A DNA stretch of 12,015 nt from CAZVRZ01 sp964629965 (lineage in GTDB: Bacteria; Chloroflexota; Anaerolineae; Anaerolineales; UBA4823): contig CAZVRZ010000156.1 of NCBI GenBank assembly GCA_964629965.1, positions 1 through 12,015 of the forward strand, in the 5' to 3' direction. Position numbers and translations under genes: made by a program. Positions 7,001 through 12,015 of the stretch are shown here, in pieces. The first letter of the stretch is position 1. Each line of letters opens with the position of its first letter. The notes beneath the pieces were generated by a model. The model worked only from the letters and a program-made list of their open reading frames with translations. It did no database searches and was not told where the DNA came from.

Positions 7001-7572
7001 CGGATAACCGCCAGGTGAACAGCATGGCAGTCTACGATGGCGGCCTGTATGTGGCGGCGTATAACAGCGTGAATGGCGCCACGATCTGGCAGACGACCAA
7101 TGGCCTGGACTGGGTGCAGGTGAACACGAATGGCTTTGGCGATGCGACCATGGCGGAAACCGGCGGGATGGCTGTGCTGGGCGAGTATCTCTACGTGGGT
7201 GTGACGAATATGGTCACCGGCGGGCAGATCTGGCAGTATGATGGCAGCGCCTGGAGACGGGTAGTGGCGGATGGTTTTGGCGCGGTAAGTAACTACAGTA
7301 TCGACAGCCTGTACACCATCGGCAGCCAGATGTACGCGGTGACAGGCAACACCGTCTCGGGTTTGCAGGTATGGCGAACCAACGATGGCATCCATTGGGC
7401 GGTGCTCAACGCGAATGGCCTGGGCAAGGTGAGCAACAACAGCGTGTTGTGGTCGAACTCCAGCACAGAACTCAATGGCCAATTTTACCTGGGCGTGTGG
7501 AATGGCGTGGACGGCGGGGAAGTCTGGCGGTATGACGGCTTTCCGGTGTACCTGCCGTTGGCGTTACGCTGA
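4066..7572 (+). CDS. Large secreted multi-propeller protein (TIG domain, Asp-box blades, seven C-terminal repeats)
   Basis: The product is a 1168-residue exported protein of unknown function. ATG 4066 is chosen over the in-frame GTG at 4015 because it has GGAAAGGA just upstream and begins a clean signal peptide (MRNRFEALLLYIVLVVSLLL, cleavage likely after AFA at residue 28). Residues about 36-118 form an IPT/TIG immunoglobulin-like domain (ILTSVSPASFASG... ITITGSDL). Residues about 159-695 carry some twelve Asp-box motifs (S-x-D-G-G-x-T-W), as in BNR/sortilin-type propellers. Residues about 833-1161 carry seven ~48-residue repeats of another propeller type (LYVG...GGQIW...NGFGD). The protein ends in FPVYLPLALR, a tail shared with the large minus-strand protein nearby. 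No sialidase arginine triad or other catalytic motif was recognised, so a binding or adhesive role is more likely than an enzymatic one. A 10-N assembly gap interrupts codons 915-918. Confidence 0.9.
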   Translation: MRNRFEALLLYIVLVVSLLLSQPFGAFALPGQADAPILTSVSPASFASGVNMPITITGSDLAGVVSVALGTTSLNEVQVVDSSHITALAPWTLAPGVYDLQVIDDLDQSAVLEDALTVSAPVAGWASNGPYGGDLYGITIDPLDADRMFVSGSRSGVFTSSNGSQSWSMIQVSPFPNKVQVAYPEAGQPPVIYLDGGPGVAGLLRSSDYGLTWEQKVPPVYSSGNYNTHAAVRPDQPSWVYLALHSDSEGDPNVGLYLSTNQGDFWNPVAGTIGLNVEAIAIDPADYNHIVLGLDDGKVFSSLDSGATWSAPVQAGEYVDGLFIAPTLYNGKRSIWALPNGTWESMSDLAYRSSDGGATWEQFQIQREANPLDIEYHDTIPGLLWAALGNGYYSEDDGATWTAMQANIGEFNDIAVLPGASSRQATTLFAGTVSGLFKSTDGGATWEEFDAGIGAALPGMIVVSPFNADEAFAAVKGKGFMRSQDGGGTWELLSVPMSRYRPGMAADPFTPGKFYFSLGSYEDIPRVFVSSDHGASYITSTLTLPAEFNGRQGEILALAAHPQTSGRLLAGVCMGYNPLLNPSEGLIYASADGGLTWTQQTTPADTHCVSSLAYAPLDPLLVYAGTETDLLVSVDGGANWSVAASQPDVERVGPVVVDPRNSQSIYIFGGPLFGGSSVGDVGVFASHDGGLTWQRLNLEDYPVWAMQFVPVGEQYWLYAATMNGLRFLRDIPSGDFDPQYSWDSAAGIAGVATVDSFCAQAEGERIVQYIGTSGGAVNTALSSNGLLPADATATQTLTGGVYRRLGMASEALPLEISGWRLTNRSGFGVSNTVISSLEVFNGQLYAGASSWRTSGRVWRLDDDGAWMPASEVGMSPVYSQTNPAIIDMVAFDGQLYASVGWGANEGQIWRTEDGXXXXATWTKVTESEFISPTRSVSVMAVFSDTLYLGVAAAGLEIWRSSTGDSGSWRRVVQNGFGDADNRQVNSMAVYDGGLYVAAYNSVNGATIWQTTNGLDWVQVNTNGFGDATMAETGGMAVLGEYLYVGVTNMVTGGQIWQYDGSAWRRVVADGFGAVSNYSIDSLYTIGSQMYAVTGNTVSGLQVWRTNDGIHWAVLNANGLGKVSNNSVLWSNSSTELNGQFYLGVWNGVDGGEVWRYDGFPVYLPLALR
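4171..4419 (+). other. TIG/IPT domain of the large propeller protein
   Basis: Residues about 36-118 show the TIG hallmark: a proline-containing first strand (PILTSVSPASFASGV), the core PITITGSDLAG, then V-x-V-x-LGTTSL, and a closing strand PGVYDLQVID. Such domains are immunoglobulin-like spacers or binding modules in cell-surface proteins. Confidence 0.75.
4543..6144 (+). repeat. Array of about twelve Asp-box (BNR/sortilin-like) propeller blades
   Basis: Asp-box motifs start near 4543 (SSNGSQSW), 4681 (SSDYGLTW), 4840 (STNQGDFW), 4969 (SLDSGATW), 5122 (SSDGGATW), 5248 (SEDDGATW), 5380 (STDGGATW), 5512 (SQDGGGTW), 5654 (SSDHGASY), 5833 (SADGGLTW), 5962 (SVDGGANW) and 6121 (SHDGGLTW). Most are 125-160 bases apart, one blade each. 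Twelve blades exceed one ordinary six- to eight-bladed propeller, so this is either two propellers or one large sortilin-like ring. Confidence 0.85.
6562..7548 (+). repeat. Seven tandem ~48-residue repeats, second propeller type
   Basis: Seven units share the pattern 'V-x-x-G-x-L-Y-x-G ... G-G-x-I-W-R-T-x-D-G-x-x-W-x-x-V ... N-G-F-G'. The NGFG-type turn recurs with near-exact period at 6985, 7129, 7270 and 7414 (48, 47 and 48 codons). The more diverged first units begin near 6562. Seven units suit a closed seven-bladed propeller. The similarity is at protein level, and the third to sixth units resemble each other most, which suggests more recent duplication. Confidence 0.8.
6808..6817. other. 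Assembly gap of 10 N inside a coding region
   Basis: Ten undetermined bases lie between GAAGATGGC and GCGCGACCTGG. The reading frame is the same on both sides. If the true gap were a single G, the junction would read DGGATW, the motif used elsewhere in this protein, so the 10 N may be a placeholder rather than a measured length. Confidence 0.95.
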
Positions 7573-7591
7573 GCTGATCCAATGAGAGCAG

Positions 7592-7632
7592 GATGACCAG
7601 GATGTGTTCTTCGCACCCTGGTCATCTTTTTT
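7592..7632 (+). terminator. Rho-independent terminator of the large propeller gene
   Basis: A perfect 10-bp stem is formed by GATGACCAGG (7592-7601) and CCTGGTCATC (7617-7626) with a 15-base loop, followed directly by six T (7627-7632). It lies 20 bases past the stop of the propeller gene and separates it from the cupin gene. Confidence 0.9.
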
Positions 7633-7683
7633 ATGCCAATCATATTAATCATATTGAGATTACCTGATCGGGAGGATCATGCT

Positions 7684-8016
7684 ATGTTCTACAAACACAA
7701 CCCAGAAGGGTACCGGCCGATCTTAGACGGCATCCAGCTCAAGACTCTGGTCTATGGAGAAAAGACGCTGCTGGCGGAGTTTCGCTTGCAGGCGGGCAGC
7801 CACCTGCCGCGCCACGCCCATCCCTACGAGCAGACCGGTTACCTGGTCTCCGGCGGTATGCGCCTGACGGTGGGCGAGCAGACCTTCGATGTCGAGCCGG
7901 GCGATAGTTGGTGCGTGCCCAGCGACATGGAGCACTGCGCCGATGTGCTGGTGGACTCGCTGGCTGTGGAGGTCTTTTCGCCAGTGCGCGTGGATTACCT
8001 GCCGCCCGACCGGTGA
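7684..8016 (+). CDS. Small single-domain cupin protein
   Basis: This 110-residue protein has one cupin beta-barrel. Motif 1 is GSHLPRHAHPYEQTGYLVSG, with His-x-His and Glu as metal ligands. Motif 2 is PGDSWCVPSDMEHCADVL, with the fourth ligand His. All four usual ligands are therefore present and a divalent metal should bind. Length and layout match small stand-alone cupins, whose roles range from sugar-binding sensors to dioxygenase- or isomerase-like enzymes; the specific role cannot be told. ATG 7684 is chosen because GGGAGGA (7670-7676) lies 7 bases upstream. The longer reading from ATG 7633 would start at the tail of the terminator and lacks a ribosome binding site. The gene faces the large minus-strand gene, with 28 bases between the two stops. 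Confidence 0.85.
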   Translation: MFYKHNPEGYRPILDGIQLKTLVYGEKTLLAEFRLQAGSHLPRHAHPYEQTGYLVSGGMRLTVGEQTFDVEPGDSWCVPSDMEHCADVLVDSLAVEVFSPVRVDYLPPDR

Positions 8017-8044
8017 ACCTCACTATTTGAGCACTGAGTTTTTC
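8017..8044. other. Convergent intergenic spacer
   Basis: Only 28 bases separate the two convergent stop codons. A run of five T (8039-8043) is present but no convincing stem stands before it, so transcription from the two sides may overlap here. Confidence 0.5.
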
Positions 8045-11000
8045 TTACCTCACCGCCAACGGCAAAAAGAGGCGCGCCAGGTCGATTTCAAGGTTCAGCG
8101 TGGGGCCAACCAGGTCGGCTGCGAAGGACAGAGCAGCCTGGGAGGCCAGCAGCACCCGGCTTAGCTTCAGTGGGGTTTGGCTGGTGAGCGCCAGGGGCAT
8201 GAAGTAGACCCGGGCCACCACGCCCTCGCCGATGCCGCCCACCGAGCCCAGGCGCACAACCGCCATCCCGTTTAGCTGGCCGGTGGCATTGGCCTGTGCC
8301 AGTGAGGGGGCTACCACCCAGGCCGGGCCGTGGGCACTTTGGAATCCGGCGCCGCCCTCCACGCGCAGCACTTGCAAGTAGGCGGGGTCAAAGTTCAGAT
8401 CGAGCTCCAGCGCAAAGACGGGCGAGGCCACAGCTCCGCTGACGACCACATCCACCGCAAAAGGTGCGCCAATGCGGGCTGGCGGGGCTGCGGGGAATTG
8501 CAGGCTGACGGTCAGGGCCTGGGGGTCGGCGACTGCCAGAGGCTGGGCCTGCGTGGATAGGTCTTGAGGGTCGGCATTGGTGCCCACCACATCTGCGTAA
8601 TACGCCATCGATTTGAGCACTTCTACGCTGTTGGAAGATAGGCGCCAGATGATTACCTGGTAATCCGATCCGGCGGCCGAACCAGAACCGGTCAGGGATG
8701 CCACTGCCACGGGCGGCTGCCAGGGTTTCCAGTGGGAGGTGGATGCGTCGCTGGTGTATTGACCCACGCGCACAAAAATGCGTACTGCCGCGTTGGACCA
8801 ATCGCTGGGGCTGGCAGCGATGTTGTAGATATCCCAGGCGGGAACGCCCTGCGGATCGCTGGCATACCACTGCGTCTCGTCTTCCCAAAGAGCAGCACCG
8901 ATAACGTTGTTGTTGGCATCGATCTGCACCAGGTCGACACGGTCGACGCGCAGCGCGCTGCGATCCACATCCTGCACGCCGCCATGGTAATCGCCGCCCT
9001 GCACATCGTAGGAGTACATGCTGTAGTTTGCCAGGTCCACGCTCAGGTTCTGCAGGGTGTATGTTCCACCGGTTTCGTTGTAGTTCAACCCCAGCGAGTA
9101 GTGGTACTTGGCCCACCACACATCCACCTCATACGAATCCAGCTCGTTGATCGAGTCGGCCAGATGATAGAGGATCAGCTCGCCGATGGACAGGTTGTCT
9201 TCGTCTAGCTTGTTGTAGCGCTCCACCTGTTCCCAGGAGGTGACCTCGGCCGAGGTTTGCAGGTCGGCATCGGTGACGCTCCAGCTCAGGGTGAAATCAT
9301 AGATTTCGGGCAGTCCCGCGATGGGTGTGAAGGGGCTGCTGGCGAAGGGCGTGCACATGCTGCAGGTGGCCTCCAGGCTGTACGAGGTGTACGCGCCCAC
9401 ATCGGCCACTTCGAAGGCGAAAACGCCCTGATCATTGCTCACGGCAGATGCGATCTGACTGCCGTCGCCTTTTAGATTGACCGTGATGTTGGTGAAAGGC
9501 CGCCCCAAATCGTTCGTGACCACGCCGCGCACGTAGCCGCGGGTGGTGGAGGGCATGAGGATGGGAACCGCGGCGACGTTGCCCGTGCTCACCTGCACCT
9601 GGATCGAAAAGGGAGCATTGCCGGCATGCCAGGCTTCTAAGGTGTGACTGCCGCTGATCACCTGGGTGAATTTGAACCCCCCGGTAGAATCGGTAAGCAC
9701 AGAACGTTCACCATCTAAGATAACTGTGGCGCCAACCAGAGACTTTGTGGTCGTGGTGCCGGTGAATACCATTCCCTGGACGGTGCCCCACTGGTTGACG
9801 TACAGCGGCACGGGTGCGGCGGGCGTGAGCAAAACCCGGTAAGGATCGTTGGCAAAGCGTTGGGCGGTAACTTCCTGAGTGGCGCTCGAGTAGCCGGGAG
9901 CGGCCAGTGTCAGGCGCAGCAGGGTATTCCAGGCGGGTCCGCCGTTTGGGTCGAGCGGCACGCCAACGAACCCATTGATGGCATGGGTGGATGTAACCAT
10001 GGCCTGGTAGCCGAGAGAGGGCACCTCCAGGGTGAGTGTTCCGCCCAGCAGATAGGCGGACAGGTCGCGATCGCCGGAGGCATAAGTTTCATCGAGGGCG
10101 GCCGCGCTGACATCCACACTGTGGGCAGGGGGGATGACCCCCAGCGTGAGGGTGATGGTGTTGTTGGCCAGGGTGGTTTCGGGCAGGGTGGTACTGGCCT
10201 GGATACGGATGGGGAGGGCGGTAATATCTTCCAGATCGGGAATATCGAAGGTGCGCGTCACGGTCACACTGCTAAAAGGGGGCAGGTCGGGCAGGTTGGC
10301 AGCCGGGATGGGGGTTCCGGCAACGGTTTCTGTGAAAGCCAGGGTAATGCCGCTGGCCTGAGCCCAACCACCGTTGGCCAGGGTGACGGTGAAGGTGACC
10401 TGATCGATGATGCGGGTGACCAGGGCGCTGGCAGCGAGGTGCGCCTGGTCGAGCACCAGGTCTGGTCGCAGGCCATCAAAGGCGGCTGGGTCGGCCACGC
10501 TGGATAGGATCATCAGCGGATTGACGCCATACTGCCCGTTGTAATCGCTGAAGAGCAGCGCAGCCCCGCCGCCGGGCAGCGCCTCCACCGACGAGTGGGT
10601 ACAGTTATGATAATAGACGGTCTGGTAAGGGATCAGCACGCCGCCCTGGCGGTCGAGCAGGCCGTAGCCCACCTCGATATCTTCGCTGCGGGCGGTGTAG
10701 TGCAAGCGATCCTGCGGGTCAATGCTGAATGAGACGACCAGCGGTGTTTCGTGATAGCCGCCGTTAGTCACCTGCACCTCCGCAGACAGTGAGCCATCGG
10801 GGTTGATGCGTTTCCAAAAGACGGAGCCCAGCGTGTCGGCGGAGCCGCGGTAATCGTGCCACAGGATGTGCGCTGCACCCAGGCTGTCCACCTGCAGGCC
10901 CAGGCGGTGTCCGCTCCAATTGCTGATGTGTACCACGCTGAGCTGGTTGGGCGAGGGCAGGTCGCCGAGGGGGATGCGGGTATAGATCAAGTCGCCGGCT

Positions 11001-11860
11001 GCGCCGGGGGTGTCCTCGTACCACAAGATGTGGCGCGCACCATCCGGGCCGATGGCGATTTCGGGGTAGATGCCGCTGGTGGTGATGGCGAAGCGCGTGT
11101 TGATGCGGGTTGGCGTGAGCAGCGGCTCACCGTACCCATCTAACGCCAGGTAGAGCAGGTTCATGGAAAGGTTGCGGGCTACGATGTGCGCATGACCATA
11201 CCCATCCACGGCGATGGCCGGCAGGAGACAGCGATCGCAAACCACCCTTGGCCCTGCCCGCAAGCGCCCGGTAGAGTCCAGGCTGGCATAGAGCACGCCG
11301 CTCTTGCTGTTGGAGGCGTCGTAGACGGCGTGCCAGGCGATGTGCACATTGCCCTGGGCGTCCACAGCCAGGCGCGGATCGCTGGCCAGCGTGTCGAGCA
11401 AAAGATCTTCCACCAGCGTATTGCCGGCCGAGTCGAGCTGCGTATAGTATACCCAATCGCCGGTGGTGGGGGAGCCTTCCTGGTACACGATGTGAACATT
11501 GCCGCGGTTGTCCACGCCTGAATCGAGGCCGGTGATGCGGGTCAGGTCGGGATCACCATGGATGCCGTTGGAGATGCGCCGCGGCCCGTAGAAATTAAAA
11601 TCATCGCCGTAGTTGCGGCCGAAGATCACCAGGTCGGCCAGGTCCACCTTGTCATTCTGGTCAATATCGGCTTGAGCGTTCCAGTTGGCCGAAATGGGAT
11701 TGCTGGAGTGACTGCCGTAAGCGGCAGAAACTACCTGCATATCGGGATCATCGACCACGCCGTTGATATCCAGATCGCCGATCAGTGCCAGGCCCAGGGT
11801 GGGCAGCGCCAGGGCAAGCAGTGCACTGAACAAGATGGCTCGCATGACTTTGGCTCTCAT
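8045..11860 (-). CDS. Giant secreted protein with N-terminal dockerin, seven-bladed propeller, CARDB and C-terminal cohesin-like domain
   Basis: The protein has 1271 residues and is exported. The ATG at 11860 has a near-perfect Shine-Dalgarno, AAGGAGGTGA (11873 down to 11864). The signal peptide is MRAKVMRAILFSALLALALP, cleaved near residue 26. Domains in order: dockerin (28-85, two full calcium loops); a seven-bladed propeller (about 100-460, blades marked by GNVHIVYQE, GNVHIAWHA, GHAHIVARN, GARHILWYE, GAAHILWHD and two weaker ones); a CARDB adhesion domain (about 465-575); a linker sandwich (about 580-685); two carboxypeptidase-regulatory-like sandwiches (about 688-770 and 776-860); an unassigned aromatic-rich module (862-1110); a cohesin-like domain (about 1113-1262); and the tail RLFLPLAVR. 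No catalytic motif is seen. The layout suggests a structural or adhesive surface protein able to polymerise through cohesin-dockerin contacts. Five cysteines, four of them in two CxxC pairs, are unusual for such a protein. Confidence 0.92.
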   Translation of the reverse strand: MRAKVMRAILFSALLALALPTLGLALIGDLDINGVVDDPDMQVVSAAYGSHSSNPISANWNAQADIDQNDKVDLADLVIFGRNYGDDFNFYGPRRISNGIHGDPDLTRITGLDSGVDNRGNVHIVYQEGSPTTGDWVYYTQLDSAGNTLVEDLLLDTLASDPRLAVDAQGNVHIAWHAVYDASNSKSGVLYASLDSTGRLRAGPRVVCDRCLLPAIAVDGYGHAHIVARNLSMNLLYLALDGYGEPLLTPTRINTRFAITTSGIYPEIAIGPDGARHILWYEDTPGAAGDLIYTRIPLGDLPSPNQLSVVHISNWSGHRLGLQVDSLGAAHILWHDYRGSADTLGSVFWKRINPDGSLSAEVQVTNGGYHETPLVVSFSIDPQDRLHYTARSEDIEVGYGLLDRQGGVLIPYQTVYYHNCTHSSVEALPGGGAALLFSDYNGQYGVNPLMILSSVADPAAFDGLRPDLVLDQAHLAASALVTRIIDQVTFTVTLANGGWAQASGITLAFTETVAGTPIPAANLPDLPPFSSVTVTRTFDIPDLEDITALPIRIQASTTLPETTLANNTITLTLGVIPPAHSVDVSAAALDETYASGDRDLSAYLLGGTLTLEVPSLGYQAMVTSTHAINGFVGVPLDPNGGPAWNTLLRLTLAAPGYSSATQEVTAQRFANDPYRVLLTPAAPVPLYVNQWGTVQGMVFTGTTTTKSLVGATVILDGERSVLTDSTGGFKFTQVISGSHTLEAWHAGNAPFSIQVQVSTGNVAAVPILMPSTTRGYVRGVVTNDLGRPFTNITVNLKGDGSQIASAVSNDQGVFAFEVADVGAYTSYSLEATCSMCTPFASSPFTPIAGLPEIYDFTLSWSVTDADLQTSAEVTSWEQVERYNKLDEDNLSIGELILYHLADSINELDSYEVDVWWAKYHYSLGLNYNETGGTYTLQNLSVDLANYSMYSYDVQGGDYHGGVQDVDRSALRVDRVDLVQIDANNNVIGAALWEDETQWYASDPQGVPAWDIYNIAASPSDWSNAAVRIFVRVGQYTSDASTSHWKPWQPPVAVASLTGSGSAAGSDYQVIIWRLSSNSVEVLKSMAYYADVVGTNADPQDLSTQAQPLAVADPQALTVSLQFPAAPPARIGAPFAVDVVVSGAVASPVFALELDLNFDPAYLQVLRVEGGAGFQSAHGPAWVVAPSLAQANATGQLNGMAVVRLGSVGGIGEGVVARVYFMPLALTSQTPLKLSRVLLASQAALSFAADLVGPTLNLEIDLARLFLPLAVR
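8048..8080 (-). other. C-terminal hydrophobic tail LARLFLPLAVR, shared with the other giant protein
   Basis: The last residues, LFLPLAVR, match the pattern of YLPLALR at the end of the 4066-7572 product: aromatic, Leu-Pro-Leu, Ala, aliphatic, Arg at the very end. The two proteins are otherwise unrelated at their C-termini, so the tail may be a sorting or anchoring signal. Confidence 0.55.
8075..8524 (-). other. Cohesin-like domain
   Basis: Residues about 1113-1262 follow the cohesin pattern: a first strand ALTVSLQFP, then IGAPFAVDVVVSGA, then FALELDLNFDPAYLQVLRV, a central glycine-rich strand VVRLGSVGGIGEGVVARVYF, and closing strands PLKLSRVLLAS and GPTLNLEIDL. The core 'L-x-F-D-P-x-x-L-x-V' and 'G-x-G-x-x-A-x-x-x-F' are the segments most typical of cohesins. 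The partner dockerin could be the one at the N-terminus of the same protein. Confidence 0.8.
10136..10468 (-). other. CARDB domain
   Basis: Residues about 465-575 begin RPDLVLDQ and run through VTFTVTLANGGWAQASGITL to TTLPETTLANNTITLTLGV. These are the opening 'PDL', the 'v-x-v-x-N-x-G' and the closing 'E-x-x-x-x-N-N' expected of CARDB, a beta-sandwich found in bacterial adhesins. Confidence 0.8.
10481..11563 (-). repeat. Seven-bladed propeller built of ~52-residue repeats
   Basis: The motif 'G-x-x-H-I-x-W/Y' recurs around residues 120, 170, 222, 274 and 328, with weaker copies near 384 (DRLHYTARS) and 431 (GGAALLFSD). The spacing of 47-56 residues gives seven blades between residues about 100 and 460. 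Such propellers are usually ligand-binding platforms. Confidence 0.7.
11606..11779 (-). other. Type I dockerin domain at the N-terminus of the mature protein
   Basis: There are two EF-hand-like calcium loops. Loop 1 has Asp29, Asp31, Asn33, Asp37 and Asp40 (GDLDINGVVDDPD). Loop 2 has Asp65, Asp67, Asn69, Asp73 and Asp76 (DIDQNDKVDLADL). Both fit positions 1, 3, 5, 9 and 12 of the dockerin loop exactly. A helix ends the second repeat (LVIFGRNYG). The domain lies directly behind the signal peptide, whereas cellulosomal enzymes usually carry it at the C-terminus. Confidence 0.85.
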
Positions 11861-11884
11861 AAATCACCTCCTTGTGATGTTATC

Positions 11885-11890
11885 ATTATA
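11885..11890 (-). promoter_or_regulatory. -10 promoter box of the giant minus-strand gene
   Basis: A perfect TATAAT on the minus strand lies 25 bases upstream of the start codon, leaving room for a short leader holding the strong ribosome binding site. No good TTGACA-like -35 is found. The expected -35 position (about 11908-11913) falls inside the inverted repeat 11907-11945. Confidence 0.55.
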
Positions 11891-11906
11891 CAAGAAGGTG
11901 AAAATA

Positions 11907-11945
11907 AGAGTTACAGGGGCGAGATGATCCCGCCCCTGTAACTCT
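11907..11945 (-). terminator. Perfect 15-bp inverted repeat; probable terminator of a leftward gene or palindromic repeat element
   Basis: AGAGTTACAGGGGCG (11907-11921) and CGCCCCTGTAACTCT (11931-11945) pair without mismatch around a 9-base loop. On the minus strand the stem is followed by TATTTTC, a weak T-tract. It could terminate a gene entering from beyond the right edge, act as an operator over the -35 region of the giant gene, or be a copy of a dispersed palindromic repeat. Confidence 0.5.
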
Positions 11946-11963
11946 GAATATGTGAATAACTAA

Positions 11964-12015
11964 TTAACCCAAGTTGCCACCATGCGGCAGCATGAAAAAA
12001 TCCATGCGAATTCTG
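11964..12015 (-). CDS. Possible last codons of a leftward gene cut by the window edge
   Basis: Read leftward from the edge, one frame gives RIRMDFFMLPHGGNLG and then TAA (11964-11966), 18 bases before the strong hairpin 11907-11945. A stop codon just before a terminator-like hairpin is what the end of a gene looks like. The stretch is only 16 codons, another frame is also open here, and no family is recognised, so this is weak. Confidence 0.2.
   Translation of the reverse strand, partial: RIRMDFFMLPHGGNLG

Noticed and set aside
6985..7417. CRISPR array or DNA satellite
   Set aside because: The ~144-base periodicity is conserved as protein blades in one frame with diverged DNA, not as identical short repeats with spacers.
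7633..7683. ATG at 7633 as start of the cupin gene
   Set aside because: It lies right at the T-tract of the terminator, has no ribosome binding site, and adds residues unlike the cupin family; ATG 7684 has GGGAGGA at good spacing.
8039..8043. Terminator between the convergent genes
   Set aside because: Five T are present but no stable stem precedes them on the plus strand, and the minus-strand side has no T-tract.
9860..10507. Plus-strand reading frame of 215 codons inside the giant minus-strand gene
   Set aside because: The translation is a low-complexity Gly/Gln-rich string with no family pattern; it mirrors the GC-biased codons of the real gene opposite, which has clear domains throughout.
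8045..11860. Classical cellulosome scaffoldin
   Set aside because: There is one cohesin-like domain only, no cellulose-binding module was recognised, and no cellulase or hemicellulase with a dockerin lies in the window.

Overview
The window looks like chromosomal DNA from a Chloroflexota bacterium, probably of the Anaerolineae/Caldilineae type. This is inferred from several traits seen together: a CUT1 sugar transporter, a lipoprotein esterase, very large secreted beta-propeller proteins, dockerin and cohesin modules outside any cellulosome, and a short hydrophobic 'LPL-x-x-R' tail on both giant proteins. No rRNA or other marker gene confirms it. A run of 10 N lies inside one gene, so this is a draft assembly.

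Left part (1-3137), carbohydrate uptake and breakdown. Two MalF/MalG-type permease genes, the first cut by the window edge, form the end of a sugar ABC transporter operon. Behind them is a frameshifted scrap that reads like the last ~70 codons of a GH65 glycoside phosphorylase. A lipoprotein esterase of the CE1/feruloyl-esterase fold follows, with an intact catalytic triad.

Middle (3138-7632). A flavodoxin (HemG-like) domain is fused to a twin-arginine signal, and an internal start with its own ribosome binding site lies exactly where the flavodoxin domain begins. Next, behind a recognisable promoter, is a 1168-residue secreted protein: signal peptide, TIG/IPT domain, about twelve Asp-box (BNR/sortilin-like) blades, then seven ~48-residue repeats of a second propeller type, ending in YLPLALR. 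A strong intrinsic terminator closes it.

Right part (7633-12015). A small cupin gene runs toward a 1271-residue secreted protein on the minus strand. That protein begins with a canonical dockerin (two complete calcium loops), continues with a seven-bladed propeller, a CARDB domain, two carboxypeptidase-regulatory-like beta-sandwiches and an unassigned aromatic-rich module, and ends with a cohesin-like domain and the tail LFLPLAVR. Having dockerin and cohesin at opposite ends of one polypeptide suggests head-to-tail self-assembly on the cell surface or in the matrix. This is the most interesting feature of the window. A perfect 15-bp inverted repeat lies just upstream of its promoter and may terminate a leftward gene beyond the window.
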